A stretch of 64,000 bases of DNA from Dactylorhiza incarnata (lineage: Eukaryota; Streptophyta; Magnoliopsida; Asparagales; Orchidaceae): assembly GCA_033032865.1 (NCBI GenBank), contig JAWHQI010000612.1, positions 415,898 to 479,897 of the forward strand, written 5' to 3'. The notes beneath the pieces were generated by a model, which made no database searches, was not told where the DNA came from, and saw only the letters and a list, made by a program, of their open reading frames with translations. Of this stretch, positions 62,201 to 64,000 are shown piece by piece (within the stretch, counting starts at the first letter, position 1; each line of letters starts with the position of its first letter). The translations under genes and the position numbers were made by a program.

Positions 62201-62310
62201 GATAAACTCCTCGATAAACACTTAGATAAATGCCTAAATAAATCTGTAGATAACCCCCTAAATAAACCCATAGAAAAACCTCTAGATACACCCCTAGTTA
62301 AATATGTGGT
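56244..62310 (+). repeat. Higher-order satellite block X, copy c
   Basis: The order of variants matches 3511-8760 with an offset of about 52.7-53.6 kb, ending with the GTGGTCAACCC landmark near 62310 (compare 8757). The borders are approximate. Confidence 0.55.
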
Positions 62311-63067
62311 CAACCCTTAAATAAACCCCTAGATAAATCTCTAGAAAAACTGCTAGATAAACCCCTAGATAAACCACTAGATAAACCCCTAGATAAACCC
62401 AAAGATAAATCCATAGATAAACCTTAGATAAACAGCTAAATAAACCCCTCGTAAACCCCTATGTAAACACCTAGATAAACTCCTAGTTAAAACCGTGATA
62501 GACCCCAAGATAAACTTATAGATAAACCCCAAGATAAACCCTAAGATAAACACCTAGATAAACCCCTAAATTAACACCTAGAAAAATCCCTAGATAAACC
62601 CCTAGATAAACCCCTAAATAAACCCATAGATAAACCCCTAGATAATCCCATAAATAATTGCCTAAATAAACCTCTTGATAAACCCCTAGATAAACCCATT
62701 TATAAACCCCTAGATAACCCCTAATAAACCCCTAGATAAGCCTCTATATAATCCACTAGATAAACCCCTAGATAAACCTCTAGATAAACCCCTAGATAAA
62801 CTCAAATATAAACCCATGGATAAACCCATAGATAAACTCCTAGATAAACCCATAGATAAACTCCTAGATAAACCCCTAGATAAACTTATAAACTCCTAGA
62901 TAAACCACTAGATGAACCCCTCGATAAACTCCAAAATAAATCACTAAATAAACACCTAAATAAATCTATATATAAACCCCTATATACAACACTAGGCGAA
63001 CCCCAAAACAAACCCCTTGTTAAATCTATGATAAACCCTTAAATAAACCCATAGAAAAACCCCTAGA

Positions 63068-63072
63068 TAATC
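63068..63072. other. Second paralogous empty site of the Copia-like insertion (TAATC)
   Basis: The left context AACAAACCCCTTGTTAAATC ... CCCCTAGA and the right context CCCTATATAAACCCCTAG followed by CCTAGGTAACCCTTAGG parallel the flanks at 28207 and 41868, without an insertion. The match is looser than at 12129. Confidence 0.6.
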
Positions 63073-64000
63073 CCCTATATAAACCCCTAGTTAATCCCTA
63101 GATAAACACCTAAATAAACCCCTAGGTAACCCTTAGGTAAACTCCTATATAAACCACTAAATAAACCCATAAATAAACCCCTAAATAAACCCCTAAATAA
63201 ACCCCTAAATAAACCCCAAGATAAACCCCTAGATAAACCCCCTATATAAACCTCCTAGATAAACCTCTAGATAAGCCCCAAGATATAACCCTATATAAAC
63301 CCTTAGATAATCCCCAATATAAACTGCTAGATAAACTCCTAGATAAACCCACATATAAACCTCCTAGATAAACCCCTAAATAAGCCCCAAGATGTACCCC
63401 TAGATAAACCCTTAGATAATCCCTATATAAACTGCTAGATAAACCCCTAGATAAACACCTAAATAAACCCCTTATATAAATCCCTAAATAAACCGCTAGA
63501 TAAATGCCTAAATAAACCCCTAGATCAATCCCTAGACAAACTCCTAGATAAACCCCTAGATAAACTCATAGTTAAATTTATGATAAATCCTTAGATAACT
63601 CATTGATAAACCCCTAGATAAACTCCTAAATAAACCCCTAGATAAACTCATAGATAAATCCCTAGATAAATCCTGAGATGAATTCCTAAATAATCCACTA
63701 GATAAAACCCTAGATAAACCCCTTGTAATCTCCTAGATAATCCCCTGCATAAACACCTAGATAAACCTCTAAATAAACTCCTAGATAAACCCTAGATAAA
63801 CCTCCAGATAAACCCTTAGTTAAATCTATGATAAACCCCTTGATAAACCCTAGATAAAGACATAGATAAACTCCTAAATAAACATCTAGATAAACCCGTA
63901 GATAAACCCTAGATTTACCCCTAGATAAACCCTTAGATAAATCCCTATATAAAACCCTAAATAAACTCCTAGATAAACTCATAGATAAACTCATAAACCC

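Larger units (their letters stand above)
51116..64000 (+). repeat. 12-bp minisatellite array, segment 5
   Basis: The satellite resumes directly at the Gypsy-2 breakpoint and continues to the window end without any other sequence. The monomer and orientation are the same as before. Within it, 51.1-55.1 kb and 56.7-60.9 kb share variant order at an offset of about 5.6 kb; 55.1-56.24 kb resembles the end of block Z (14.6-15.9 kb); 56.24-62.3 kb resembles block X (3.5-8.8 kb); and 63.0-63.33 kb resembles 12.06-12.33 kb. The PLDK frame at 61717-61977 is satellite. Confidence 0.95.

Overview
The window looks like plant nuclear heterochromatin. No cellular gene, tRNA or rRNA gene was recognised. About 39.8 kb (roughly 62%) is one 12-bp minisatellite, C-rich-strand consensus CCCCTAGATAAA, always in the same orientation. 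The rest is LTR retrotransposon DNA: a Ty3/gypsy chromovirus (Tekay/Del-like by its C-terminal chromodomain and Met-tRNA primer site) and a short Copia-like element that lacks pol. These element types, the TGGTATCAGAG primer sites and the telomere-like satellite point to a land plant, probably an angiosperm. The species cannot be named from this sequence.

Layout: satellite 1-15907; Gypsy-1 15908-24547, both LTRs present, TAAAT target duplication, coding region dead; satellite 24548-28207; Copia-like copy 1 28208-31995, cut off inside its 3' LTR; tail of a Gypsy element 31996-33827; satellite 33828-37487; Copia-like copy 2 37488-41867, complete; satellite 41868-45559; Gypsy-2 45560-51115, cut off inside RNase H; satellite 51116-64000.

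The apparent complexity collapses into a few events that can be read from flanks and breakpoints. (1) A satellite already organised into kilobase-scale higher-order blocks received Gypsy-1 at a TAAAT site; paralogous empty sites survive at 3506-3510 and 56239-56243. (2) A unit of about 16 kb (from about 8.87 kb to about 24.9 kb) was tandemly duplicated, so Gypsy-2 is a copy of Gypsy-1 with the same left flank and the same inactivating stops, not a second insertion. (3) Gypsy-2 lost its 3' half plus about 0.5 kb of flank. (4) The Copia-like element inserted at TAATC in the second unit; empty sites survive at 12129-12133 and 63068-63072. (5) A 9279-bp segment, 22717-31995, was tandemly duplicated very recently to give 31996-41274. 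Elsewhere the satellite also carries a repeat of about 5.6 kb (51.1-55.1 kb versus 56.7-60.9 kb).

Nothing here works as a gene set. The retrotransposon proteins are interrupted by stops, frameshifts and active-site changes. The most notable signals are the telomere-like 12-mer with an invariant AGATAA core, the layered duplication history with intact empty sites, and a GTTCGAC/GTCGAAC dyad motif present in the LTRs of both otherwise unrelated elements.
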